A stretch of 34,970 bases of DNA from NCBI GenBank assembly GCA_000934385.1, contig KN880678.1:1-34970 (forward strand), in the 5' to 3' direction. Every line of letters begins with the position of its first letter. Position 1 is the stretch's first letter. This DNA comes from Cylindrobasidium torrendii FP15055 ss-10. Lineage: Eukaryota; Basidiomycota; Agaricomycetes; Agaricales; Physalacriaceae. Positions 22,701 through 31,169 of the stretch are shown here, piece by piece. The notes beneath the pieces were generated by a model. The model saw nothing but the letters and a program-made list of their open reading frames with translations, did not search any database and was not told the DNA's origin. The position numbers were made by a program, and so were the translations under genes.

Positions 22701-23046
22701 ATGCTCTTAAAAGTAGTCATCTCGGTGTGAAGAACGACGAAAGAGATCAAGTTCACGGTGATCGAGGAATGTGGCGCCCCCTTCTCCGGGCCTCGGTCCA
22801 ACAGATTAGGAACGCACTAGCACGCCTGTCTTGCCTCCGACCTTCATTTCCGGGCACATTATGGCCTCCAACATCGAGCTCAGAGGCACTGCCGACCGGA
22901 TTTACGGCTGTGGAGTGCTGCGCTGCCAGCGGCACGTTACCTTCCTACCATCACGACGGGATCAACTCGCCGCTTAATCTTTCCCTCTCACCACCTCGGA
23001 CGTCGTTGAACGACTCGCGGGACGACCCAGAATCTTTCGCTGGACG
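19729..23046. other. Long gene-free stretch
   Basis: About 3.3 kb in which I find no exon set with a recognisable domain, no RNA gene and no inverted repeat. The longest open run (22667-23128, plus, 153 codons) overlaps the start of the next gene in another frame and looks like chance. The segment just before 23047 must contain that gene's promoter and leader. Confidence 0.4.
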
Positions 23047-24871
23047 ATGGCTGTGGAAATGGCACAATACGAACTTCCCAGACACCGCAACCCCAGTCAC
23101 GACCAAACATGGGCCACACCGATTATAGGCCTCAATTCACATCCATATCCACCTGGCAGCGTCCCTGCATCAAATTCTGCTGTGTTCAACGATAGGAATG
23201 TCTCGAGGACGCCGAGTCCAACGCCCAGCGAGCAGAAAGAATTGGGATCGGGTGCCATTGATTGGAAGTCCATGGCAAGCTGGCGGTTTTGGCTACGGAG
23301 GGAATGGCTTTGTGCGTATCATTTATGCTTGATTCTGTTTTTCTGACGTTGCCAAGGGTATTATGTGGCATTTGTGCTCATTATGGTCATTACTGCACTT
23401 GTTACTCTGTACCACAAGCAGATTGTAGAATGGCTCACCCCCGTAACTGAATGGATGCACGAGTGCGTTGACCTTTCCCACATCATTCTATTGTCTCACT
23501 GGCTGTAGGCTGTCCTGGGGCTGGGTCATTCCAATTCTTGTTCTATTTGTGATATCGTTCCCCCCTCTCTTCGGTCACGAAATCGTCGCCGTCCTTTGTG
23601 GACTGGTCTGGGGACTCTGGATTGGGTTCGGTATTGTCTGTGCAGGTACCTTCATTGGCGAAGTTGGCAATTTCTAGTGCGTATTCCATATGCCCTCTGG
23701 TCGTAATTAACAATATCGCAGCGCTTTCAAGTACTGCTGCCGTGCTCGCGGCGAAAAGCTTGAGCGTACAAACATAAGCTATGCCTGTCTAGCGAGGGTC
23801 GTCCGCGATGGAGGTTTCCGAATAGCCCTTATCGCTCGTTTGAGCGCTATTCCTGGTCACTTCACCACCGCTGTCTTCTCAACTTGTGGCATGGGCATCT
23901 TTGTCTTCTCCATAGCTGCCATTCTCTCTATGCCGAAGCAATTCATCACTGTCTACCTCGGCGTTATTCTACACCAGTCATCATCTGGCACGCAGGATAC
24001 CAAGTCGCGCATCATTTCCGATGTTGTTATTGCGGTCACCTTTATCATTACTATCGCTGCGATGTGGTACATCTACCGCCAGATGAACAAAGTCAAGCCC
24101 GACATCATCTATGCGCGGCGCAAGGCCAGACAGGCGAAAATGGCCCGCGCGGCAGACGGCACATCACCGTACTCGTTCACTCCCGACTCGCAAACGTCGG
24201 AGATAAACCTCATCACTCCTCGTCCTCAGTATTCCTTCACTCCCAAGGGTACATCCACAGGCTCATCGCCAGTGTCTACGCCATATGCGCCTTACAAACC
24301 TACGCGCGCAAATAGCTACGGTTACAGCAAATCCGAGGACGCGATGTCCTCTTCAGATCACTCAACGACTGAGATGATCCCTGAATCGAGGGAGAGCGTG
24401 GATGTGACCTGGGACTCAGGACGACCAGAACCTTATGCACCGCCAGGGATCCCACCATCCTACGGGGCCCATCCATACGCGACCGCGGCACCGGTTCCCG
24501 TAACACCTACTACGCCTCGCGCCCCACCTACAGTCCCTTCACTTGAACAAACACCCTATGCTCGACGTGGACCGTCCCACCCAGCACTGCGAACCGGCTC
24601 GCATTCCCCATCAGGTCCTACTGCCGCGGAGGCTTACGCCGCATCATATACCTCGTCCCCTCAGATGTCCTATTCTACCTCTTCGCCTGCAACAATACCG
24701 TCGACGCCAACAAGATATGCACCGCCGGTGGGCACTCCAGGGATGTACAATCCCGACGCGCCAGATGACCCCAGAACGCCGCGTGCGCGCACTGGGTTCC
24801 ATGAAGTCGAACCGACGATGCAGTCGTATCACACGGCAGTGGAGTCTCAACCACCGCCGAGGTACTTCTAG
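23047..24871 (+). CDS. Tvp38/TMEM64-type (DedA, SNARE-associated) membrane protein
   Basis: Golgi/late-secretory membrane protein of the VTT (DedA) superfamily; relatives act in vesicle traffic or lipid scrambling. Exons: 23047-23311, 23357-23462, 23509-23676 and 23722-24871. They total 1689 coding bases (562 residues). Residues about 1-85 are a polar cytoplasmic N terminus. A helix (YYVAFVLIMVITALVTLY) follows, then the core: WVIPILVLFVISFPPLFGHE with GLVWGLWIGFGIVCAGTFIG, and VVRDGGFRIALIARLSAIPG (the conserved G-F-R-A-R-x-P signature). Then FSTCGMGIFVFSIAAILSMP and a last helix DVVIAVTFIITIAAMWYIY. The C-terminal 240 residues are disordered, rich in Pro, Ser, Thr and Tyr. The start could also be the Met at 23059. 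The stop codon TAG (24869-24871) is split by a transposon insertion: TA belongs to the target duplication and G is the first base of the element. Confidence 0.9.
24866..24870. repeat. Left target-site duplication, TTCTA
   Basis: TTCTA directly precedes the left inverted repeat and recurs directly after the right one (28867-28871). Because the next base on both sides is G, the shared run is TTCTAG. A 6-bp duplication with one base less of inverted repeat on the left is an alternative reading. Confidence 0.85.
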
Positions 24872-24902
24872 TGGTGGTGGGCACCGCCAGCCAAGTGATC
24901 GG
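24871..24902 (+). repeat. Left terminal inverted repeat (32 bp)
   Basis: Begins GTGGTGGTGGGCACC and ends AAGTGATCGG. Every base pairs with the reverse complement of 28835-28866. The homology stops abruptly after CGG. Confidence 0.95.
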
Positions 24903-25005
24903 CCATCAACCCCGGTCCGCTTGGCAGAGCGGGAAGCACTTTTGGCGCCGATGGATTTATGGGTCCTGGGCGACTCGAATCACTTAGCTCAAAGTGTACA
25001 GTCTT

Positions 25006-25011
25006 AATAAA
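25006..25011 (+). terminator. AATAAA polyadenylation-type signal inside the transposon
   Basis: AATAAA lies about 135 bases after the stop codon of the Tvp38/DedA-like gene and upstream of the transposase-like gene. Placed here it could end host-gene transcripts within transposon DNA. The assignment rests only on motif and position. Confidence 0.4.
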
Positions 25012-25061
25012 ATGATTTATCAAATATTCTCTTGCCTTCGAAATTTCGATAAATAATCTAT

Positions 25062-25077
25062 ACCTCGTGCTCGAGGT
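25062..25077. repeat. Short palindrome in the transposon 5' region
   Basis: ACCTCG-TGCT-CGAGGT forms a 6-bp stem with a 4-base loop, in the non-coding part between the left inverted repeat and the transposase-like gene. Role unknown. Confidence 0.5.
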
Positions 25078-25534
25078 GTATGCCCTACAGCAACTAATTC
25101 CGAAGCAAGGAGCAAGGACTATGAAAAATAAAGTAGAGGCAAGAAAATTTTCTTTGAGCATATAGGCACATATTTTGTCGATAAGGATGCTGATTCTGGG
25201 CGAGGTCAACTCACAAAAACTTAGCTTAGTGTCTAGTGGCTACATATTGGAGGTTTAACAGGTACAGAACTACCATTTTTTGGTGTTGAGCTTCGCATAT
25301 GCGCTACAAGTATGTTTGAATAATGACTCCAAGATATACAGGCTATAGCGAAGCTGTAATCACAATGTGAAGGGTGCCACCCAACTCGATCATGAATTGA
25401 TCTGCTTCTTACTTCCCGCCGCCGCGACAGCTTGTGCGTATTCTAACGAACTGACTCTCCTCTGCTGTTTTCCACTATCGTTTTCTTCTCTCTTCTCTCC
25501 CCTTGGCTGTTGTTTCTCTATGCTATAGCCCAGC

Positions 25535-28500
25535 ATGGCACGCTCAAAGGCTCAGAGGGCACAAACACGCAAGATTGCGTCTCATGGAGTCGAAATGAAG
25601 ACTTGCAAAATCCAAACGTCCTCTCGCTCTCTCGCTTCCGTCTCTTCCTCGCTGGCAGTGTCTCCTGCTACAAGGACTACTCGGTCTGGTCAACATCCTC
25701 AAATGGCACGCATATATCAGCTCGAAAAGGAAGCGCTGAATCTGGCTGACGATGTCTCGAAACTCACTGAAAAATGCTTGTCTCTCGAACTCCAGCTCGA
25801 ATCCGCTCATAAAACTACACATTCATCTGGTTCTAGCGCTAGTAAATGGTACTCTGAGGTCAGAAGTCTTCGAAAACGCATGAAGACATCCGAGTGCACC
25901 ATTGAAACGACCGCTCGACAAGCCGCACACGACGCCGAACGCATAAGCGACCTTGAGAGAAGTAACCTCGCGCTTCAAGGTGAAGTACAGCGGCTCCATG
26001 GGACAATATCCGACCGGAATCTCCGCCTACAACATGCTCATAAACAGCTCACTCTGGCGCGTTCTGAATCTCGAAAGCTGTGCCGCAAGAATCTTCGTAT
26101 CTCCCGTGCTCGTAGCATCGCTCGTCTCGAGGCCCGGGACGCATCAGCGAAGCGCACCTGGAAACTGATGGAGAAAGGTGTCTACACCACTGGTACTCGA
26201 GCGCTTGTACGCGAACTGAGGAGCTGTGGATGTAGCCGGGCAAATATTGGGAGGGCCATCGCTGCCTGTGGAAGAGCTGCGCAGCTGACGCTGGTAGGAA
26301 ATGTGAGTCGACGGACAGCTACGAGGTCGATTAAGGAGGGCGGGATTGCCGCAAAGGTGCAGATTGGATATGAAGTTTCTCGTGTCCATGGTATGTGGCC
26401 TTCAAATACCTGCATTGTTTCCTGACCTCAGCCATATTAGCTGTAAGCGGGAGCGGTGATTCGACATCCCACAAGAGTGTCGACTACGGTGCAGAACACA
26501 TTACGCTCCTTGCCCCAAATTACAAGGATCCTTCTCAGCCCGACATTCCAAAGACACGCGTGCTCGATATCTCCTCAAACCCGGGACACCGAGCTGAGCA
26601 TCAACGGGACAAGTTCGAGCAGCACATTGGCGAAATTGGATCGCTGCTGGCCAACTGCCCATTTGCGAAGCGCTATGGCATCGTCTTCACCGTCACCTCG
26701 TTTCTCAAAGTACTCAAAGGCTGGAACAGCGACCATGCGCCCGACCAGAAGAAACTTGTTCGCTTGGTCATCGGTTGGAAGGGCACCGCGCTCAGAATTG
26801 AAATGGGATACGATGAGTTGATCGAGTTGGACACTGGGGAGGCGCAGAAGCTTCTTGACAACGTTCGTGATGTATGTGAGGTGTCCGCGGGTGGGAAAGA
26901 GAAATGGAAGGCTCTTCCGGACGAGGAGCGCAATACAATCCGGAAGGCGTCGATGGACGCGTTGGCTTTGCGCCTTGGAGAGGAGAGGTACCAGGCACTG
27001 TCCAGCGAGGACAAACGTGATATGGATCTCTTCTTTTGGGCTGGATGCAGTATGCACAAGGAGCTGAATTCAGTTGTCGGTGGTGCCGCAGAGATGTCGA
27101 AGCATTGGGATGAGTTTGACCTGACACCGCCGGTCCTCCTTGCCAACAAGGACAACGATGCAGCAATCGAGTTCGCACGAGCATCTGGAGAGAGCTCCGA
27201 AGCTAGCAGGCGCGCTGAAAAGGAGTCAAGTAAGTCAAACCTTGGCCAATCTAATTCTTCTCTGCTAATACATGTGTAGAGCGCGGTGCAGGCAAGTTTA
27301 TCCAGCTTGCGGGAAGCTACTTTCGAAACAAGGATGACAAGAAAGGTGCGCACGATGACCATCGTGACTTCTTCTATGTACATGTTGGGGAGAATACACA
27401 GTTCCCCGACATCGCCAACTCGCGGTATCACACAATCTGCCTAGGTTGCGTTCGCGTATTCAAGTTCCTGGACCAGTATCGTCTCTTCATGGCCCAACAA
27501 CGCGACCGCAAGGGTGCCGCAAACTTCAGTCACATGGAGCAGAATGTGAACAAGTCTCTCTACGATACACCTACTATCGAAGAGGCTGTGTGCTATGGCA
27601 TGTACTACATGCTCATCACTGGCTCGTATGCTATCGCAATGCGTGGTGGTGGTACTAGCAACGCACTCAATATGCTCGAACAGGGACCATTCCACGAGAA
27701 TGTGCTCAATCACGTTCGCCGCCTCATCACGAATCCGCTCTGTATTTTCGGATACGGAACCGAGTCGTCTGACGAGCTCTTTGAATCATCCGTCTTTCTC
27801 GCGGGGGAAAAGGTACACGGGTGGCTCGATGTTGACTTTGTCGATGCCGTTCTCGCCAAGCATCGGTTGGGCGATCTCCCCAACCTTATTCCTCTTCTGA
27901 CACGCTTTCTAATTGGGACTCTCCAAAAGTGGATCGAGTTCACAGAGGAGTTTAGACCTGGGGGTGCTATTGCGACCGCTACTGCCGCGGAAAGGCAGTC
28001 TGTCCACATTCCCACTGCCAACGATGCGAACGAGGGCTTGTTGGGGTGCATGCGGCGGACCTTACGAGCCAGCAGTGTCACCATTGGCCAGTTCTGTCTC
28101 CAGGCCATGTACACTTACAACGGCACACAGGATTTCATGGATGCACTCTTTACCGAGGAGGACCACCGCTGGTTGCTCAAGACATGTCGCGAGATTGATC
28201 GTAGCGGGGAGGAGAAGCGACGACGCGAGGGGCTTGTTGAATACGGGAGGATGAAGGCGGTGGAGCATCGCAAGAAGCTGGCAGCCAGGGCAGATGCTAT
28301 GGCGGAGAAGGCACGGATTGTCAAGGAGACGGAGCTGTGCTTGGACCGCACCGAAGTGGACAAGATGACGAAGGACCAGCTTCAGAAGCAAATCAACGTA
28401 TGGCGGACCATTTTCGACGATGTCGCGAAGGCAGGCGCAATCAAGAACCGTCCGGAGAGGCTTTGTGAGGTTGTGAGGTGCATGGAGCGGTATCTCGACG

Positions 28501-28586
28501 ATATGGACACTGCAGCCACTGGGAGCGGTGAAAAGGACACGAACAATGGCTCTTTGGATGACGATATGGATGCTGATGACGAGTGA
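25535..28586 (+). CDS. Uncharacterised transposase-like protein of the TIR element
   Basis: Exons 25535-26390, 26441-27229 and 27280-28586, with two 50-nt GT-AG introns. They total 2952 coding bases (983 residues). The region at about residues 57-215 is a long coiled coil rich in Leu, Glu and Arg (for example LEKEALNLADDVSKLTEKCL). Residues about 220-285 are basic with a helix-turn-helix look (CSRANIGRAIAACGRAA, then VSRRTATRSIKEGGIAAKVQ). The core starts at VSGSGDSTSHKSVDY (D292) and continues with FFWAGCSMHKELNSVVGG (C488, H491), PPVLLANKDNDAAIEF (D523), HMEQNVNKSLYDTPTIEEA, NALNMLEQGPFHENV and IPTANDANEGLLGCMRR (D797, E800). A basic coiled C terminus ends in an acidic tail (LDDDMDADDE). 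I recall similar hypothetical proteins in many agaricomycete genomes. The position between perfect inverted repeats is the main evidence that this is the transposase. D292/D523/E800 as a DDE triad is inference. It lacks the Cys cluster I associate with KDZ transposases. Confidence 0.82.
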
Positions 28587-28834
28587 TGTATGTATACTGC
28601 GAGCGTTTCGATACTAATGCTTCCCATTGTAATTGCTTACCCTACCAAGATTGTAATATTGCTATAACTTGCTGTATATTTTTTTCTCAATTTTTTCCTT
28701 TGTTCATATGATAAAACATTGTAATTCGACCGTTTTGCACTCCAAGGTTTTTCTGTCGACGGTACAAGCAGTGCTTAACGCAGGCTGAGCGCGACTGTGC
28801 CGAAATTTCCCACGTGGTTGATGACTAACCCGGA
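28587..28834. other. 3' non-coding part of the transposon
   Basis: T-rich run (28680-28700) after the stop, likely the 3' UTR of the transposase-like gene. GC-richer subterminal DNA precedes the right inverted repeat. Confidence 0.5.
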
Positions 28835-28866
28835 CCGATCACTTGGCTGGCGGTGCCCACCACCAC
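28835..28866 (-). repeat. Right terminal inverted repeat (32 bp)
   Basis: CCGATCACTTGGCTGGCGGT...CACCAC, an exact reverse complement of 24871-24902. Confidence 0.95.
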
Positions 28867-28871
28867 TTCTA
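28867..28871. repeat. Right target-site duplication, TTCTA
   Basis: Directly follows the right inverted repeat and matches 24866-24870. With the next base G it also spells the old TTC-TAG end of the Tvp38/DedA-like gene, so it is the original 3' flank. Confidence 0.85.
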
Positions 28872-29486
28872 GACGCTAGATAAGTATTGTATGTCCCCGT
28901 ATTTTTCATGCTGTACATACGATACCCACTACCTCCATGATTTGATCACAGCGCTCTCACCCTCTCTTGTTCCCACTCCTCCTCCTCCTGGAATTCATCT
29001 ATACGTGCGGCTGTTGTCAGTTGCGGCGCTCTACATTGGTATATAGTTCTCTCTGTTTGGACACTGCTTGTGCCATCTCTTTCCGTTGTAGTCTGGACTA
29101 TTGTATATTTTGCGCAATAAATGGAACTGGACGTACCCTTCATGTGCAATTGCCTGGAATTGCCAGCCTTTTTGCTTGCGAGGGACTCGATAAGCTATTG
29201 ATTATGTGCATGGGCAAGCTGTTCCAGAGCTGTTCCTCGGAGAAGATACTAGTCGGCTTGCAAGCACAGGCTGCCATTATTTGATTATGACAGCTTTGGC
29301 AGAGCGAGCGTGGGTCACTTGCAGCTGCTACTAGCAACAGTCAGCGATCGATGAATGCATAGTGACTGTTCTTTAATCTCTAGGTGTCACTTGTCGCAAT
29401 CATTTCGGGGCATAACCTTAAGTGACATATCCTGTAAGTACAGATCATTTTCGATCATCGTCTCTCTTGAAGAAGACCTTCATGTC
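28872..29486. other. Displaced 3' flank of the Tvp38-like gene, then intergenic
   Basis: Starts with the sequence that would have been the 3' UTR of the gene at 23047-24871 before insertion, now about 4 kb away. The rest holds no gene I can support and leads into the first F-box-like gene. Confidence 0.5.
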
Positions 29487-30923
29487 ATGTCCCCCTCAAT
29501 TATCCAACCACCAGGGATTCCTCCGGAGCTTTTATCTTCTATCTTCAAACACGCATGTGACGACCGCTTGTACATTCACAACCTTGGCGACCTTCCATTC
29601 CAATGTACTATCGTGCAGGTGTGCCGACACTGGCGAGAAGTCGCCCTTGGAGACACTCGACTGTGGTCGAACATAACCATGAACATTGCTCACGCCAACG
29701 GTGATATTCCGAGATGGTGTAACGCATCTGTCATCCAACTGCTTGCCTTTGCAACCCAGCATGCCCGAGAATCACCACTGAACATGGTCCTGATCTTTGT
29801 GGATAGCACAGAAGAATCTAAAACAGGTGCAAGTCGTTTGTGCCCTCTCTTTCCGGCACTCCTGGCGACATTAGACCGTTGGCACCGACTGTGCGCTTTG
29901 TTGTTTGTCCAGAACACAAGCCAGCTTCCGATAGGCGAACTTTGCGCCAAGGCTGGGAATTTGGAGCGATTAGAGCTCAAAATCCATCAACTTCCGAGGC
30001 TCAAGGTGATTACAAAGGGCGGGCCATCTCTTCGCCACGTTGCATGCCAGTGGACGCCAGACCTTGTCCTTCCGTGGGGGCAACTGATAGAACTCATTCT
30101 CGAAGTGGAAGATTTGCCTTGTCTCGTGGATCTTGAGGCCTGCTGCAGCCTGGTATGGTTCTATCTGAGGCTGTCAAGATGGACCCGCGCAACGGCATCT
30201 GTCACCCGTATAGTCACCCTTCCGCTAGTAACCACGTTCAAGACCAACTCCCCAAGGATACTCGACATGTTTAACCTTCCTTCCGTCGTAACTCTCGGTT
30301 TAGAAGGCGCTGCTATCGCCCATGCGAGTACCGAGAACTTCGTTCACCGCTCTCGATGCTCGGTCAAAACACTTCTAGTCAAACATGTGTTCGACAAAGA
30401 CCTCGACCGTGTCATGACGGTTCTGCCATCCCTCACTTCTCAAATCAAGCATCTCGTCATCCACATCCGGCAAAGTCGCGTAGGCGCTACAGAACCTAGC
30501 GTAATGACTGTCCTCCGTAAACTCGCCGACCCCAGCGTTGCGACCCAGATGGAAACTTTGCGCATTAGGTCCAACTCCTTCGATGCTCCCATGGATGTAA
30601 ACAGCGTCCTTGCGTCCTTGTCCGACGTCGTTCGCGTGCGGCGGGAATGTAAGGACCCCCTGGAACGTGTTTTCCTCAAGATTTCTCGATGCGCACGGCT
30701 TTCTGAAGGCGACCCCACCAATTTGGAGATCCCACCAAAGCTCATCGAATGGAATGACGCGTGCAGGCCTATAGTTGGGATAGATGTTGAGGTTGAGCTC
30801 GGTAAACACCATGCAATCTGCTTGGGATTCTCTCTCACCGTGTCACAGCGAGGGGTGACAAGACTGTGTGGAGTGGTCTTCTACCAAATCCTCGGGGGAT
30901 GTCTATGCTACCTGCAGAGCTGA
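29487..30923 (+). CDS. F-box-like domain protein, paralogue 1
   Basis: 478-residue protein of the F-box-like families expanded in Agaricomycetes; such proteins are thought to act as substrate receptors in SCF ubiquitin ligases. The frame is open from 29355, but the ATG at 29487 (MSPSIIQPPGIPPELLSSIF) aligns with the start of the downstream paralogue and is preferred. The F-box is at residues about 8-60 (LLSSIFKHACDD ... IVQVCRHWREVALGDTRLW). The rest consists of degenerate leucine-rich, beta-helix-prone repeats (for example SLRHVACQWTPDLVLPWGQL) to the family end WNDACRPIVGIDVEVELG. After this, similarity to the paralogue continues through VFYQIL..CLCYLQS and stops at TGA, where the paralogue can be read further (in another frame) as FAECRASQVFVRPF. 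The C terminus therefore looks truncated, or an intron is missed. Confidence 0.8.
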   Translation: MSPSIIQPPGIPPELLSSIFKHACDDRLYIHNLGDLPFQCTIVQVCRHWREVALGDTRLWSNITMNIAHANGDIPRWCNASVIQLLAFATQHARESPLNMVLIFVDSTEESKTGASRLCPLFPALLATLDRWHRLCALLFVQNTSQLPIGELCAKAGNLERLELKIHQLPRLKVITKGGPSLRHVACQWTPDLVLPWGQLIELILEVEDLPCLVDLEACCSLVWFYLRLSRWTRATASVTRIVTLPLVTTFKTNSPRILDMFNLPSVVTLGLEGAAIAHASTENFVHRSRCSVKTLLVKHVFDKDLDRVMTVLPSLTSQIKHLVIHIRQSRVGATEPSVMTVLRKLADPSVATQMETLRIRSNSFDAPMDVNSVLASLSDVVRVRRECKDPLERVFLKISRCARLSEGDPTNLEIPPKLIEWNDACRPIVGIDVEVELGKHHAICLGFSLTVSQRGVTRLCGVVFYQILGGCLCYLQS

Positions 30924-31169
30924 GCAAAGCTCCGTGCGAGCCAAGCATTGCTCCATCGTTTAATTGGGGCGATTGAATTTGAATGCAATTTTTTTTGACT
31001 GTCTACCCGTACTCTGCTCCGTTGAAAGCTTATGGTCCTCCAGGGCGACATTGTTTTCTGGCTTGGTACTTGATACGACTCTTGCCACTGGTTGCCACTG
31101 AATGCGATAAGTATACGTCAGCATTTGATCGATCACCATTTCTTTCTCTTCTTAAGACGTTCATGTATC
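30924..31169. other. Spacer between F-box-like paralogues
   Basis: About 250 bases, the promoter and leader of the second paralogue. The segment just before each ATG is also similar between the two genes (cttcatgtcatg and gttcatgtatcatg), so the duplicated unit includes part of the leader. Confidence 0.5.

Larger units (their letters stand above)
24871..28866 (+). mobile_element. Complete TIR DNA transposon of undetermined superfamily
   Basis: A 3996-bp element bounded by 32-bp perfect terminal inverted repeats (24871-24902 and 28835-28866; outer end GTGGTGGTGGGCACCGCCAG) and flanked by TTCTA direct repeats. It contains one gene in the same orientation (25535-28586) whose three exons keep phase and have no stop or frameshift. 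Perfect repeats, perfect duplication and an intact frame together suggest recent mobility. The 5' non-coding part is 632 bases after the repeat and includes a polyadenylation-type AATAAA and a small palindrome. The 3' non-coding part is about 250 bases. A 5-bp duplication and GTGG-starting ends do not match the hallmarks I know for Tc1/mariner (TA), hAT (8 bp), Mutator (9-10 bp) or CACTA ends. Confidence 0.92.

Noticed and set aside
22667..23128. 153-codon plus-strand open run before the Tvp38/DedA-like gene
   Set aside because: It overlaps the first exon of that gene in another frame, has irregular composition and no motif; likely chance.
26673..27431. 252-codon minus-strand open frame opposite the transposase-like gene
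   Set aside because: It is antisense to two well-supported exons and has the low-complexity Ser/Arg composition typical of a shadow frame.
24871..28866. Assignment to the KDZ (Kyakuja-Dileera-Zisupton) superfamily
   Set aside because: The Cys-rich cluster and the motifs I associate with KDZ transposases are not visible, and the 5-bp duplication differs from the longer ones reported for Zisupton-type elements; a profile search would settle it.
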